In this document: one piece after another, positions 11,065-23,953 of the stretch
How positions within the stretch are numbered: position 1 is the stretch's first letter
How the letters are laid out: each line of letters opens with the position of its first letter
NCBI GenBank assembly: GCA_015698045.1
Contig: BLAL01000191.1
Location: 124,001-188,000 of the forward strand
Length of the DNA: 64,000 nt
DNA from: Rhizophagus clarus
Lineage: Eukaryota; Glomeromycota; Glomeromycetes; Glomerales; Glomeraceae
Reading direction: 5' to 3'
Notes under the pieces: generated by a model
Told to the model about the DNA's origin: nothing
The model's database searches: none
Seen by the model: only the letters and a program-made list of their open reading frames with translations
Position numbers and translations under genes: made by a program

Positions 11065-11490
11065 ACTATTAATTGACCATAATTGACCATAATTTGATCA
11101 TAATTTGATCATAATTTGACCATAATTTAACCATAATTTGACCATAATTTGTCTATAATTTGACCATAATTTGTCCATAATTTGACCATAATTTGAATAT
11201 AATTTGATCATAATTTGATTATAATTAGACAATAATTTAATCATAATTTAATCATAATTTGACCATAATTTAACCATAATTTGACCATAATTTGACCATA
11301 ATTTGACCATAATTTGACCATAATTTGACCATAATTTGACCATAATTTGACCATAATTTGACCATAATTTGACCATAATTTGACCATAATTTGACCATAA
11401 TTTGACCATAATTTGACCATAATTTGATCATAATTTGATCATAATTTGACCATAATTTGACTATAATTTGATCATAATTTGACTATAATT
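11065..11490. repeat. 11-bp minisatellite (CCATAATTTGA)n
   Basis: About 38 head-to-tail copies of an 11-bp unit, with the central block (about 11240-11430) nearly identical and the flanks more varied. It ends one base before the left TIR of the next transposon. Confidence 0.9.
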
Positions 11491-11491
11491 T

Positions 11492-12310
11492 CACAGGTCA
11501 AAAGTAAATAAATCAGGCATATGCCCTATTAATAACTATTAGGCTAATAGGTTAGCCAAAATTTAGTAATCAATAGGGCATTTGTTTGATTGATAACTAT
11601 ATAAAAATTTAGGTTAGCCAAATTGATCATATTTTTTAATTTGAATAAATTAGGTAATAATTCAATAGTCATCATTCAGTTTGATATATAATGATTACTA
11701 CTCGTAAAACTGAATTCAATCAGAATATACTGATTGATGGCTATTAACTAATCCATGTTATATTATTTTTATTATTAGTTTAATACGTTTGATACAGTAT
11801 ATCAATAAACTGTACTGTTAAAAATCAACTTTTTTTTTATTGATCAATTTATATATGAAACGTGACGCGTATCATACTAAAGTATAATTTTTAGCTTTAT
11901 TTTAAACTTTTAAACTTATTTTTCTAAAAAATTATATATTTTTTTTATTTGTTCTAAAAAGATTTTTCTTTTTTTAAGAAATAATTTTTTTTTTATTTTA
12001 GATTTGACAATCTGACATTAATAAAAAAAAATTATATTGGTACCTTGCATTGATTTTTCTTTATCTGCGGGTTCTGGTACTAAGAATTTTTTTATCTATT
12101 TGTATATTCTGGCATAATATTGAGTTATTCGAGTAATCATCAGTTGACCATCAGTTGACCATCAATCAGCCTGCCTAATTGATGACAGATTTTGGCAGAA
12201 ATCAGCTATCAAACAGCTATCTGATTGAATACTTATTGAATCAATCAGTTATCAATAAGATACCCGATTGATAGCTGATTAGTGACTGATTTACCACCAT
12301 TTGACCTGTG
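11492..12310. mobile_element. Short CACAGGTC-ended TIR element (copy A)
   Basis: Left end CACAGGTCAAAAGTAAATAA; right end reversed CACAGGTCAAATGGTGGTAA; both continue to AAATCAG, about 22 of 29 positions matching. It is 819 bp, non-coding, with CTATTAATAACTATTAG-like and ATCAATCAG-like subterminal repeats. No matching flanking duplication is visible. The CACNGGTCAAAA start recalls the CACTA copies, so it may be a related non-autonomous family. Confidence 0.6.
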
Positions 12311-12547
12311 CCCATTCTTTTAAAATTAACCAATAAAAAATTTGTGTAATAAAAAAATAAACAAAAAGAAAATACAAACGAAACCATCAGGGTAAACTAA
12401 AAGAAAGAACACCCTATACTTTTAAAATAAAATAGCTTAAAAATAGGCAGTACAAAACATAATCACAGGTCAAAAGTTAATAAATCAGACATATGCTCTA
12501 TTAATAACTATTAGTTTAATAGATTAGCCAAAATTTAGCAGTCATAG

Positions 12548-14643
12548 GAAATATCACAAAAAAGAAAGGCAAATTTTTTTCATTAAGATCGGTAAAAAAA
12601 AAATTATGGCAAAGTATTATCATTAAAAGTAGTATACATATATATGATCAAAGTTGGCCAAAATTAGTTAAATTAGATTAAATTTGCTGATGAATAATTC
12701 ATAATGCTGGCCAAAATTTCTATAATACTGATCAATTTTATAATGCCAGCCTAAATTTTGCAAAAATCAAAAAATACAAGTTTAATGTAATACTGCATTT
12801 ATTTAATATAGTGCTTAAATTTAAATAATATAAGTCATGCATATTGACCGCTACTATAATTTTATTAAAAAATTTTTTGTATAATATTTATTATCTCACT
12901 TGGATCTTACTTGAAAGTTGGCATACTTTTTACTATTAAAAGTAACAAAAAGTAAAAGAAACTTTAGAATTTACTAGACATGATAAGAAATTAAAACTTT
13001 AAATTAATGCAAGCAAAAATATATGTATTTTTCTTACTTAAAACTTAAAAAATAAACTTTTTTTTAGGGTTAAGTAAATTTATTAAACAATTTATTTAAT
13101 AATATATATTAGTGAATATGAGTATTTAGATGAATATTTGGTAGGTGAGGACAAAATTTATAGTAAATATAAGGATTTGTAGAAAGATTTTGTAGATAAA
13201 GACAAAGTTTTACAGTAAATATGAAAATTTAGTGGGTCATAATAAGTTATATAGTAATTATAAGAATTTGTGATATAGAGGAAACTAATAAGAATGAATC
13301 TTTATTTGAATTAGATTTCAAATATTCATGCCAAGGCTAAACAGTTTATTCATAAATTACCTTGGATGAAAATGATAAAAATATAATAAGCGATACAAAA
13401 AATAATTTTTCTGAATCAGAATTTGATGAAGAGCGTGATAAAACTATTATTTGATTAAAGGATGAACAAGAAATAAGTTCATGTTATGATCGATGTATTC
13501 CAATGATTACATTGATTCCAAGCCATGTTCAGTTTTAAAAGTGAAAATTTTGAAAGCTCATGCATCTGTTGATTAATGTTTTTAAGAAGGGGAAAAAGAA
13601 GGAGTAGATATGGAAAAGAAACCATATAGCAAATGTATCATAAAGTAATTCTTTGATTAAATATTAAAAATTTTGCAGTAAATTACAATGAAATTTTAAT
13701 TTATTTTTAGGAATTGCATGAAAAATATACATATAGTATGATAAAATCAGGGATCAATAAAAAAAATATTTTGATCAACCTACATTAAAAAAAATGAATT
13801 AGCTGACAAAAAAAAAAATTTTACATTAAAAAAATAAAAAATTTTACATTAAGAAAGTCCATTTACCTTTTTTTTATTATAGAAGTTAAATTAAGCATAC
13901 AGTAATAAACAAATCAACATATCCATATATATATATTTACCATTTAATACTATAATTTTTTTTTTAAAAAAATCAATCTATCTGAGGAAACAATTATTTT
14001 AATATATAATTAAAGTAATCTACATAAAGAAAAATTATCACTTACAAGCAAAAAAGAAAGTGTAATATTAATTTTTTTAAAATACTTTAATAATTCTTAT
14101 CATTTGAATGCTAGAAAAAAGGAATAAGAAAAATTGGTGAAAATATAATTTAAAAATAATATTTGCAAATTATAAAGAGTTATAAAGAGTTATAAACATA
14201 AGAAATTACCAAAAAAAAGTGCTTTATTTTACTTTTTATTACGTTTAGCTTTATAAAAGTTCTTACATTATAGTAAAAAATCATTTTTTGCCATTTACGC
14301 AAAAATTGTCTAATTAGCTGCTTTTATAACCTTAGAAAATCTTTTCTTTCATGTAAATTTACATATATTTTTGTTGTTAAAAATTTAATTTTTTTTTTTA
14401 TTACAACTTGAATCTTGAAAAATGCTTATTTTTAAAAACTATATTCTGTGAAGTATAAAAAAAATTTTTTTATGGAAAAAAAAACTAACAATAAAAATTG
14501 ATAGAGCACATGATGGACTATCAATTTTATAATCTGCATAAACATAGTAGTTTAAATTTAACGAACAGTTACAAAATGAAAAAATACAATCAATATTACA
14601 CAAAATTTAATATATTATAAAAATGATCTGCATGTGATATTTC
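12548..14643. mobile_element. 2.1-kb TIR insertion (GAAATATCACA ends) inside copy B
   Basis: GAAATATCACA at 12548-12558 is mirrored by TGTGATATTTC at 14633-14643. Comparison with copy A shows the sequence between them is absent there. The flanking duplication is unclear. It holds a decayed coding stretch (13090-13645) and otherwise AT-rich sequence with no other feature I can support. Confidence 0.5.
13090..13645 (+). pseudogene. Decayed coding stretch, unrecognised
   Basis: Broken plus-strand frames with protein-like composition: DENDKNIISDTKNNFSESEF, then DEERDKTII, then KDEQEISSCYDRCIPMITLI. Many stops and frame changes. It may be the remains of the transposase of the enclosing 2.1-kb insertion, but no catalytic motif is visible. 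Confidence 0.3.
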
Positions 14644-15400
14644 TGATAACTATTAGTAATCAATAGGGCACATATCTGATTGATAACTATATAAAAAATT
14701 AGGTTAGCCAAATTGATTATATTTTTTAATTTGAATAAATTAGGTAATAATTCAATAGTCATCATTCAGTTTGATATATAATTATTACTACTTGTAAAAC
14801 TGAATTCAATCGGTATATACTGATTGATGACTATCAGATTAATCTGTTGATCTAATAATATTATTTATTTATATTATTTCTTACTGATTTTAATATATAA
14901 AAATTAAACTATTTTAGAGTTATTTTAAATGTGATATATATTATGATAAAAGTTTAATTATCTTGGATAAATAATTTGAAGTTAAAAAAAACTTTGAAAA
15001 AAAAATCTTTTTGTTTTATAAATTAAAATTGACTTTCTTGAAAACTGATTTTTTTTAAAAAAAAATATTTACTTTTCTCTATTTGCACATCTGATCTTAA
15101 GAAAAAAATATTACATTAACTACTCCCTATAACTAACAACATTAATACTAGAACCCACTGTGACATTTAAATCCTGTAAAGCATTATTCATTATATTTTT
15201 TAATGTGCTTACCTTTCCTTCCTAGTGGTAGTAATCGTATTAAAAGTTGATATTGAAATCCCAAAGAAATGACTTAAATAAATCAATATAATCAGTTATA
15301 ATAAACAGTTGCAATTTGATTGATCATCTGACTTATTTATCTGACTTACTAATATGACTGATAATCTTTTTTTCAATTTATTTTAAATTGAAAGAAAATA
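14644..15400. other. Interior of copy B, non-coding
   Basis: The first 200 bp match copy A; the rest is AT-rich with no gene, RNA or repeat that I can support. Confidence 0.5.
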
Positions 15401-15410
15401 AAAATTAAAG

Positions 15411-16660
15411 TCAGTTTTATCAGACCGGTAGTGAGTTAAATAAAAAAAAAGTTTATTTTTTTTAAGTAGAAGGTATATATATATGCTTTATACTAACCTT
15501 CTATTTTATTTTTTTCTATAAATTTTAAGCTTCTTTGGACGTCATTTCAGACTGGTTAGTTAAATAAAGTTTTTTTTTAAGTAGAAGGCATATAGATGAA
15601 TACTAACCTTCTACTTTATTTTTTTTTATAGCTTTCTGGACCTTTTGGACATTATTCCAAGCTGGTAAGCTTAAAAAAGTAAAAAAAAACATTTTTTTTT
15701 AAGTAGAAAGTATATAATAATCTTCTATTTTTTTTTTGTAACTTCTAGACCTCCTGGATGCCATTTTAAACTGGTTAGTTAAAGTTTTTTTTTTTAAGTA
15801 GAAGGCGTATAGACGTTATACTAACCTTCTACTTTATTTTTTTCTATATCTTTCCAGACCTTCTGGATACTATTCCAGACTGATAAGCTTAAAAAAGTAA
15901 AAAAAAATTATTTTTTAAGTAGAAGGTATATAGATATTATACTAACCTTTTACTTTGTTTATTTTTGTAGCTTTCAGACTCTTTGGATGCCAATTCAGAC
16001 TAGTAAGCTTAAAAAAACAATATATTTTCATTTTTTTTTAAGTAGAAGGCGTATGCTAACCTTCTTTTTTATTTTTTTATTTTTTGTAACTTTCTGGATT
16101 CCTTGGGCACTATTTTAGACTGGTAAGTTAAATAAAAAAAAATTTATTTTTTTAAATAGAAGGTGTATATACGTTATACTAACCTTCTATTTTATTTTAT
16201 TTTTTATAGCTTTCAGACTCCTTTAGACACCAATTTGACCAGTAAGCTTAAAAAAAATATATATATTTTTATTTTTTTTTAAGAAGGTGTATAAGCATTA
16301 TATTAACCTTCTATTTTATTTTATTTTTTGTAGCTTCTGAACTCTTTGGATGCCATTTTGGACTGTAAGCTTAAAAAAAAAAATTATTTTTTTTTAAGTA
16401 GAATACGTATTTTACTAACCTTTTACTTTATTTTTTTTGTAGTTTTCAGACTCTTTGAACCATTTTGGACTGATAAGTTTAAAAAAAAAAGCTTTTTTAA
16501 AATAGAAGACATATAGGTATATACTAATGACCTTCTACTTTTTTTTATAGCTTTTAGATTCTCTTGTGATTGCAATTTCAAACTGATAAGCTTTTTCTAA
16601 TTGTTTTTTCTTTTAATTTCTAATACTAATCTTTCTTTCTTCTTTCTTTAGAATTCAGAT
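15411..16660 (+). repeat. Tandem array of intron-like units separated by 33-nt mini-exons
   Basis: About 11 units of 105-125 bp. Each unit reads: GTAAGCTTAAAAAA (5' splice-site-like), an A/T tract, AAGTAGAAGGYGTATA, TACTAACCTTCTACTT, a T tract ending in TATAG or TGTAG, then about 33 nt like CTTTCAGACTCTTTGGATG plus CCATTTCAGACTG. TACTAAC sits about 25 nt before the AG, as a branch point would, and AAGTAGAAGG pairs with CCTTCTACTT so the intron could fold. Some units have lost GT or AG. It lies in the interior of element B. It could be a decayed repeat-protein gene with duplicated exons, or a satellite that mimics introns. Confidence 0.6.
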
Positions 16661-18747
16661 ATCAACTTAATCATTTGGACTATTAGAGTTGTAATACTTT
16701 TTGAACACTTCAGAATTAACACTCAAATAAAATTGGAACATTAGTAAACATTACTAACAGTGTTTCATTTTTTTTTTTATAATAGAATCCTTAAAAAATT
16801 AGAACTGATAAGACAGGAGAAATTTCAGTATTATTAATATTCTATTGATTAAGCAAATTAGCTAGGTATCATAGTAGAATATTTAGAATAGTGAATAATA
16901 ATGTAATGTAATTTTGTAATAATTCATTAATTTGGCATTTGTAATTAATTGAAATAAAATTAGCAATATAAATCAGTAATAATAAAATTGACAATTAAGT
17001 AGCAATTAGGAATCAATTGAAAGCATGTATTTGATTCTAAATATTAAATTTTTTGCAATCAGATATAACTAATTAATTACAATTTAATAAATAATGCACA
17101 TAAATTGATACAATTAGTAAAAATGATATCAATCGGTAAGCTGTCAGATAAGAAAAATGGGACCTGTTCAAATTACTGACAATCAAATTACTGACAATTA
17201 TTTGACTGATAATTATTTTACTGACAGGTACATTTTACCAACAATCATCTTATCAACAATCATTTTACCTACATGTACGTTTTATCAACAATCATTTTAC
17301 TGACAAATATTATTTTTTTACTATTTATTATACATTTAATAAATGATATATAAATTTTATTAATATATTGTAATATTACCAAAATTAAAAAACAAATATT
17401 AAAATTAATTTTCAATTAGTTTTCCATCTAAATCTTTTATTTAATAAAATTTGTTTGATAATATTATTTCAAGCATAATACAAATAAGAAAATAAGGCTA
17501 TTTTTTAAAAAATCAAACAATTTTAGTCTTTTAACGTGAAATATTATGTGCAATACCTCAAAGATATTCCATAAGTGACCTATTATTTTGGTCATTATAG
17601 AAAAAATCAAACAATCTATATATTGTTTCCTACTTTCCTGTATCAAATTCCAATCACTGATCAAAATCAATTCTATCAGGTACATATTGGGGACTTATAT
17701 ATCGGCGGCTAATCAGATAAATATTGGGTATTTTTACATATCGGGTACCTAATTTATTACACTTCAAAATATGCCTAATTATCAAGACCCCGATATCTAA
17801 ACTATTGGTCACCGATATGTTATTTAATATATATCGGGCACAGTTCTATCTTACACATATCGGGTACCCGATATGTGATCCAAATTTTAATACGTTAGAT
17901 TTCATATTATATAACGTATTAAGAAATTTTTTAGAGTTTACTTTCTTTATAGATTTTTCTTTTTAGAAATTTTTAATTCGTTTAATGTAGTTAAAAAATT
18001 TTTATTGTCTTATTTGTTGAATGCATTATCAAGTTTATAAATTTTTTGTAAAGTGTTTAAAAGTATAATTATTATTGTTAATATTTTTATTTTATTACGT
18101 ATTTTATTACAATAAATTAATAAAAAAGTTACAATCATTTATAATACAATTTTAAGAAAAGTTTGCTCAAACTTTTCTTAATCGTGACCATGTTAGGATC
18201 AAGAAGAACAAGGGAAACTGCAACCTAAAATAAATAAAAGAAACGTTAAAACTGTTTCTTTAATATTCAAAAATATCCCTCCCTCCTTATATTTCAAGTC
18301 CGGAATCCAGCAATCTGAAAAAAATAAAGAAAGAAATATTAGTAACGTTTCTTTAACATTAAAAAAAAATCACCACCCTTTCAACTTACATTCCTAAGTC
18401 CAGTTCGTCCAAGAAGGCCGGCAACCTAAAAAAAATAAAGAAAGAAATATTAGTAATATTTCTTTAATATTAAAAAAAATCTTTCGCCCTTAACTTACAT
18501 TCCCAAGTCTGGTTCGTCCAAGAAGGTCGGCAACCTAAAAAAAATAAAGAAAGAAACGTTAGTAACATTTCTTTAATATTTAAAAAAAATTTCCCCACCC
18601 CTTCCAACTTACATTCCAAGTCCAGGAGTCCAGCAACCTAAAAAAAAATAAAAAAAAAATCATGGTTTAGAAAACTGTAAAAATAGATTGATCATGATAA
18701 TCAATGATCGTCAAATTAAATTAAAATGCTGAAACCATTGCATGTAA

Positions 18748-18920
18748 GGGCAGTGACATATATTAGCTAATATTTTTTTACTATAGGCGCTTACCCCCCC
18801 ACCCCCAGGTAAGATATCTTGGTCACGTGCAACCAATCATATTTTTTAAAAATTGTGTAACCTAAGATTTTCGTTTACCCCCCCACCCCCTAAAATATTA
18901 GCTAATATATGTCACTGCCC
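18748..18920. mobile_element. Harbinger-type MITE, 173 bp
   Basis: Perfect-looking inverted ends GGGCAGTGACATATATTAGC and its complement, flanked by TAA on both sides (18745-18747, 18921-18923). The empty site is visible in copy 1 at 5386-5388. TAA duplication with G-rich ends fits PIF/Harbinger. The centre has two C-rich patches (CCCCCCCACCCCC). Confidence 0.9.
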
Positions 18921-19532
18921 TAAACGCCAAAAGGTTTTGGCAGTTTAGCAAAAATGAGTTTGATCACGTATTTTGAAAATGTAAAAAATTATTTCAAGAT
19001 TTTATATTGTAAATTGATAAATTAGTTCTCTCAATTTGATCTATGGAAAGATTTTAGTAATATTTTGGAAGAATCAGCGGTATTAGATCTGTCACGCCTA
19101 AATGTACCTTTTTTAAAAATTTATTGGAGACATTTCAACATTACAATATATTATATAATATATGATGACAGATTGTTTATTTAATTAATATTTTAATAAA
19201 AAAAAATGAATGTTTATTAAATAAAAGCAATTTATTATAATAAGCTTTAATTACTTATAATTGAAGTCGAATTTTTTAATTTCAGTTGAATATAGGCCGA
19301 TATTAAATCAAATTATAAAATAGTAAAAATATTAAAATAATAATTAGATGACTATATAAAATATATATATATTTAATAAAAAATAATAATAATAAAAGAT
19401 AATAAAAAATAAAAAATAATAATAATAAAAATAATAAAAATATAAAAATATAAAAATATAAATAAAAAATAAAAATAAAAATAAAATATAAAAAATACAA
19501 AATAAAAAAAAATAAAAATAAAAAAATATAAT

Positions 19533-20138
19533 TTACAGATTTTGAGGCTGCCGATGCGCAGTATTTCTACGTCGCCTACGATTGTGGTGGTTCCCTAAGA
19601 AATATATATAAATTTAGAACTTAAATAACTTAAATATAAATTAAAAAAATTCTTAATAATTACCAGGTCTGTCCCAAAACCTTGTGTGGAACTGCCTATA
19701 ATATCTTTCTCCTTCCCGAGATCACCTTTTATTTCGCGCACCATTCCACCATTCACAAAAATTCTAAAAATGTTAATACTATTAATTCTTTATTTTTTTT
19801 TATTTTTTTTTATGATTTATTATTATTTTACTAATATTAAAATTCCTGACCAAGTTTCTCCACTTTCTTTCTACCTGTTAGCCAGTGAACCTCACGTGGA
19901 ACTGTCTCTAAATTCTTCGAGCTAGGCTCTCCCAGAATTCAGAGCGGTCCCTCCCAGGTATATCATGGTAGTAGTTATTCCTTCTCCTTTACATTATTTA
20001 TTTAATTTTTAAATCAGGAAACGTAAGAGAAAAAAAAACTAGAATATGATCAAAGTTATTTATTAGTTTTCATTTAATTTTTTACCTCCTATATCTTATT
20101 AAATATTCAGTTATTGCATCAATCCAATTTGCGGGCAT
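19533..20138 (-). pseudogene. Broken trihelix gene in CACTA copy 2
   Basis: Collinear with the spliced gene at 5981-6586. Exon 1 begins MPANWIDAITEY; exon 2 now contains in-frame TAG and TAA codons within the trihelix helices (after RRI and after FTG). Intron ends are kept. Copy 2 therefore no longer encodes the protein, while copy 1 still can. Confidence 0.6.
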
Positions 20139-21026
20139 TTTAAGAAAAAGAATATATAATAATAAAAAATAACGGCAATAAATTTTAAGAAAAAGAATAT
20201 ATAATAAAAATAACGACAATAAATTTATTGTAAGAAAAAAAAAAGATGAAACCTCTTTTTATAAACAATTTTTATCACCTTGTATTATTATATTAATTAC
20301 CCTTCAAGAACATTTACGTAAATTGTTCTAATTTCTCAAATATGTCATGATTATTATGATCTATCTTCTTTATATTAATTATAATACAGATATGGATTTA
20401 CAATACAATCAATCACAATGAACAAGTTAAACTTGACCTAAACTCAATTGTTATGATCGTGATTCCAAAATATCAAGATAAAGGTCTTCTTTTTAATTAT
20501 ATATCAAATCTAAAAAAGATAAAATCTAATAATACAATAAATAGTATTTTTTATTTTGGTTTATAATAAGCTTTTGCCAATTATAGACTACAAATAAAAC
20601 AATTACAGATCTACAATACATTACACAAAGATCTTGAGCAAACGAGTTAAACTTGAGTTGAACTCGAGTTTAACTTGAGTTCAAAGCGAACAATTTAAAT
20701 TCAAAATAAAATATCCAAGATTAACAAAAAAGTTGGTAACGTTATAATGAAATCAGTAGTAAAACTTAATTTAATCATCTTTAATTAGGTATAAAAATTC
20801 TGATAAATTTAATAAAATCAGTGATCTTTTAATAATTTTATCAACTCAAGTTGAGCACAAATAGTGAATAATCAAGTTTATGCTTCTTCGCTAATATTGA
20901 CTTGTGCATTCGATAGGTGACCGATTTTGTGGCTGATGTGGCTAAATATAATATTACCCAAATAACCAATAAAAATTGATAATTTTATTGATCATGTGAT
21001 TGTACGATCATGATTTATTTATCATA

Positions 21027-23953
21027 TGGTGCCAGAACTCTAAACTCAAAAATCACGTGATTTTGTTTCAAATTTTCTGGCAAGAAAATCATATCACGTG
21101 ATATATGATTGACCAATAAAAATCTAAGGCTTCGTATAACGAAAAATGATTCTAAACGATGCGTTCAAATTTTTTTATTAAATGTACATTTGAATTACTC
21201 CATTACATGCTATGTACGAATAACAATACACTGAAAAATTATTATTAGAGAAAGTTTATTAATTGAAAATCACTAAAAACAAAACTAGCATCATTATTCC
21301 ATCAAATTTTCAATATTTTCGGGCAATCGATGGTGCGATTTATATTTACTAACAGCCCACTCAGCAGTTCTACCCTCCAAACCTTTATCATATGCATCCA
21401 TATACCTCCACGATTTGCGTGCAAACTTGCGAATAGTTGTTATAGGGACACTAACAAGAACTTCTGAAACTCGTTTCATTAAATCTGCAAAATTATAACT
21501 GCATATTCGTCTAGTTTCTCGTTTTGCAAAGCCCCAGAATCGCTCTATAAAATTACATTCACAATGGAATTTTAGGTAACGCTCAAAAATATGTTCTGCT
21601 TTAATTATTGCCTCTTCCAATATTGACCGTTGTTCACAAAAATCAAGTTGTAATGACATTATTCTTCGTGCACAACAATCTACCCTTTCCAGATTAACAT
21701 CATCACATTTTCCAGAGCATTGTTCACATGTCAAGCGAATTTCTCTCATTGGCCAAAGGTTGCGTTCTTTAAGAACTTGTTTAATACCTTTTGGTTGCCC
21801 TTTCAAGTGATGGTTATCTGGAAATATCATTGATTGTATGCATTTTTCACCATATTCATTAATGTACCAACCATCACGCATTTTAGGCTGTTTTCCTCCA
21901 GGACTCAAATTCATTTTTGTTGCAACAAGTGCATCACCTGCCATAGCATTGTGATTTGTTGACTGGTCGAAGCAAAAAACTCCAGTACACCCAGGATGCA
22001 ATATTTCAAATATTGGAATTGCTTGATGCACGAGCTGCATTTGTAAATAAGGTGAATTTATCAATTTTCTTTAAAAAATTCTGCAAACTTCAACCTTTTA
22101 TACCTGATCTAACATATGTTCTGATTTCCAATATCCATCTGATTGTATAGATCGAAGAACAACAGCCTCTTTATGTTCAATATGCGGATTTACTTGTAAT
22201 TGTTCATCAGATAATTGTAATAATCCATGACATGGACAAAGAAATGCCGAAACCATAATAGAACATCCAATGTGTTTTGAGCGTAAAATATTCTCATCCT
22301 TTTTCATCCAAATTTTCCGTTGTCCATCATTTGCATAAAAGTGGCACTCATCATGTGTAACTTGAACTATTTCCTTCTTTTCAGGCTTAAGCTGGGGCTC
22401 CAAAACAACATCTAACATATCACCATCAAAATCCTTCATGGATTTTTTATATTCAAACATTCTTTTTAACCATTCCTTCCTATATTCTACCACATCTGGC
22501 CGTTCATGCCCATCATAATAAACTCCTTTTTTTTTCTCATCATATTTGTATCCCCAGAAGTGCATATAATTTTGACATGTTTTTTCAGAAATTTTTTCTT
22601 TTTTAATGTGTCCTGTTAATTTTGGGAATACTGTTTCTTCAATATATTTTTTTAGGTTGGTGGGGGAACGTGATTCTGGTGTTTGTTGACGTAACCATAC
22701 TTGGCATTCATTTTTAAAATCCTCATCATTTATCAAACTCCATAGTTTTGTATGTTTTCCTTGACGATAAACAAGAAGTTCCCCTGTCTGTATAAAGTGA
22801 GATCCCCATTTTTGAATACATGTTGCCATGTAAGTACCTTTATTCCATACAGCTTGTGCAATATTATTACTTGCATCCATTTTTCCTTGTCCATCTAATA
22901 ACAACTGGATGAATCTTCGTATGCTTAGACGTCGTAAATGATCATAGGTAAAGAGTTCTTTATTTTTTTTTACAGATTTTGTTATTAAATATTGTTGATT
23001 TATTTCTTCTAAACGTTTATGAAGATTATCAACAGAAAATAGAGGATTTTGTGTAATTTCCGGAAATGGAGATGAAGATGGGAATGGGGATGATCGTAAG
23101 GAATGTAAAGTTTCAGAACTTCTGATTTCAGTATTTTTAAAAAAATTATCAAGTGTTTTCATTCCTTTTGCATCATCACTTAATCTCTTTTTTTCATTTT
23201 TCTTCCTCCATACTGTTGTTCTTGAATTTCCAGTATATACCGCTCTAATGCTTTTTGCAGCACCATCATGTCAGCGAAGGACTTCAGTAGTAAGTCTCTC
23301 TCCCACTTCTTCAAACTCTTTCAAGTTTTCTTCTGTCCAGTTTTCGACAGTTTCATCATCTACCCAGTCTTCAACAGCTTCACCTTCCATTCTTTCTTCA
23401 ATAATGTCATTTTCTATCCATTTTTCGCTTTCTTCAGCAGTCTCTATCTCTTCTGTTACAAGTTCTTCCACAAAAACTTGATCTTGAGAGATAAAGCGTC
23501 CTTTTTTTCTGGATATTTTGCTAACTTGTTATTGGCGTTTTGTTTTACGTGTCATTACGTGTCATTAAACTTAAATGGTTTTCAGCTAAACCAGAAATTT
23601 TCTCATTCACATGTAACAATCAAAAATTTTCTCATGGTTCAAGGAGTATTTAAGGAGTATGATAATTCGGAATAGTGCTAAATTACCATAATGTTGGCCC
23701 GAATTATAAAAATTTTGACCATCCACGTGATTTGATTTGTTTCAAATTTCAGCCGATCATATAAAAATCATCCGAATTTAAATGCTTATAACTTTTTATG
23801 TAGATCATTTATTAAAATTTTGATCGGTAATTTGATAGTATTCACTTTAAAGAATAACATTACCGGTTTATTTCTTTTAAAACTTTATTTTGAAAATGTT
23901 ATAAGATTTTTTAGTGGCACAATTTTATTTTTGAGTATAGAGTTCCGGCACCA
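21027..23953 (-). mobile_element. Tc1/mariner-IS630 superfamily element
   Basis: Ends TGGTGCCAGAACTCTAAACT and, reversed, TGGTGCCGGAACTCTATACT, continuing CAAAAAT. Duplicated TA lies at 21025-21026 and 23954-23955. Copy 1 of the CACTA element shows the empty site (ATCGTATTTT at about 7488). At 2,927 bp it is larger than a typical Tc1 and carries one intron-containing transposase gene on the minus strand. Confidence 0.9.
21294..23162 (-). CDS. IS630-type DDE transposase with one intron
   Basis: Exon 1 is 23162-22104, exon 2 is 22034-21294; a 69-bp GT-AG intron (GTATAAAAGG to AAATGCAG) joins them in phase 0, giving about 599 residues. Catalytic residues: D271 in THDECHFYANDG, D376 in FCFDQSTNH, E517 in ECNFIERFWGFAKRE. 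Between the last two lies a Cys-rich insertion (TCEQCSGKC, then DCCARR), known to me from fungal members of this group. It cuts and rejoins the TIR element. Upstream, the same frame continues past TGA (23271-23273) through AAKSIRAVYTGNSRTTVW, an acidic stretch (23471-23274) and TAA (23529-23531) to an ATG at 23555. The original N-terminus is thus lost or skipped by starting at 23162. Catalytic core looks intact. Confidence 0.85.

Noticed and set aside
11065-11490. CRISPR array
   Set aside because: Contiguous 11-bp units without spacers in a eukaryotic context.
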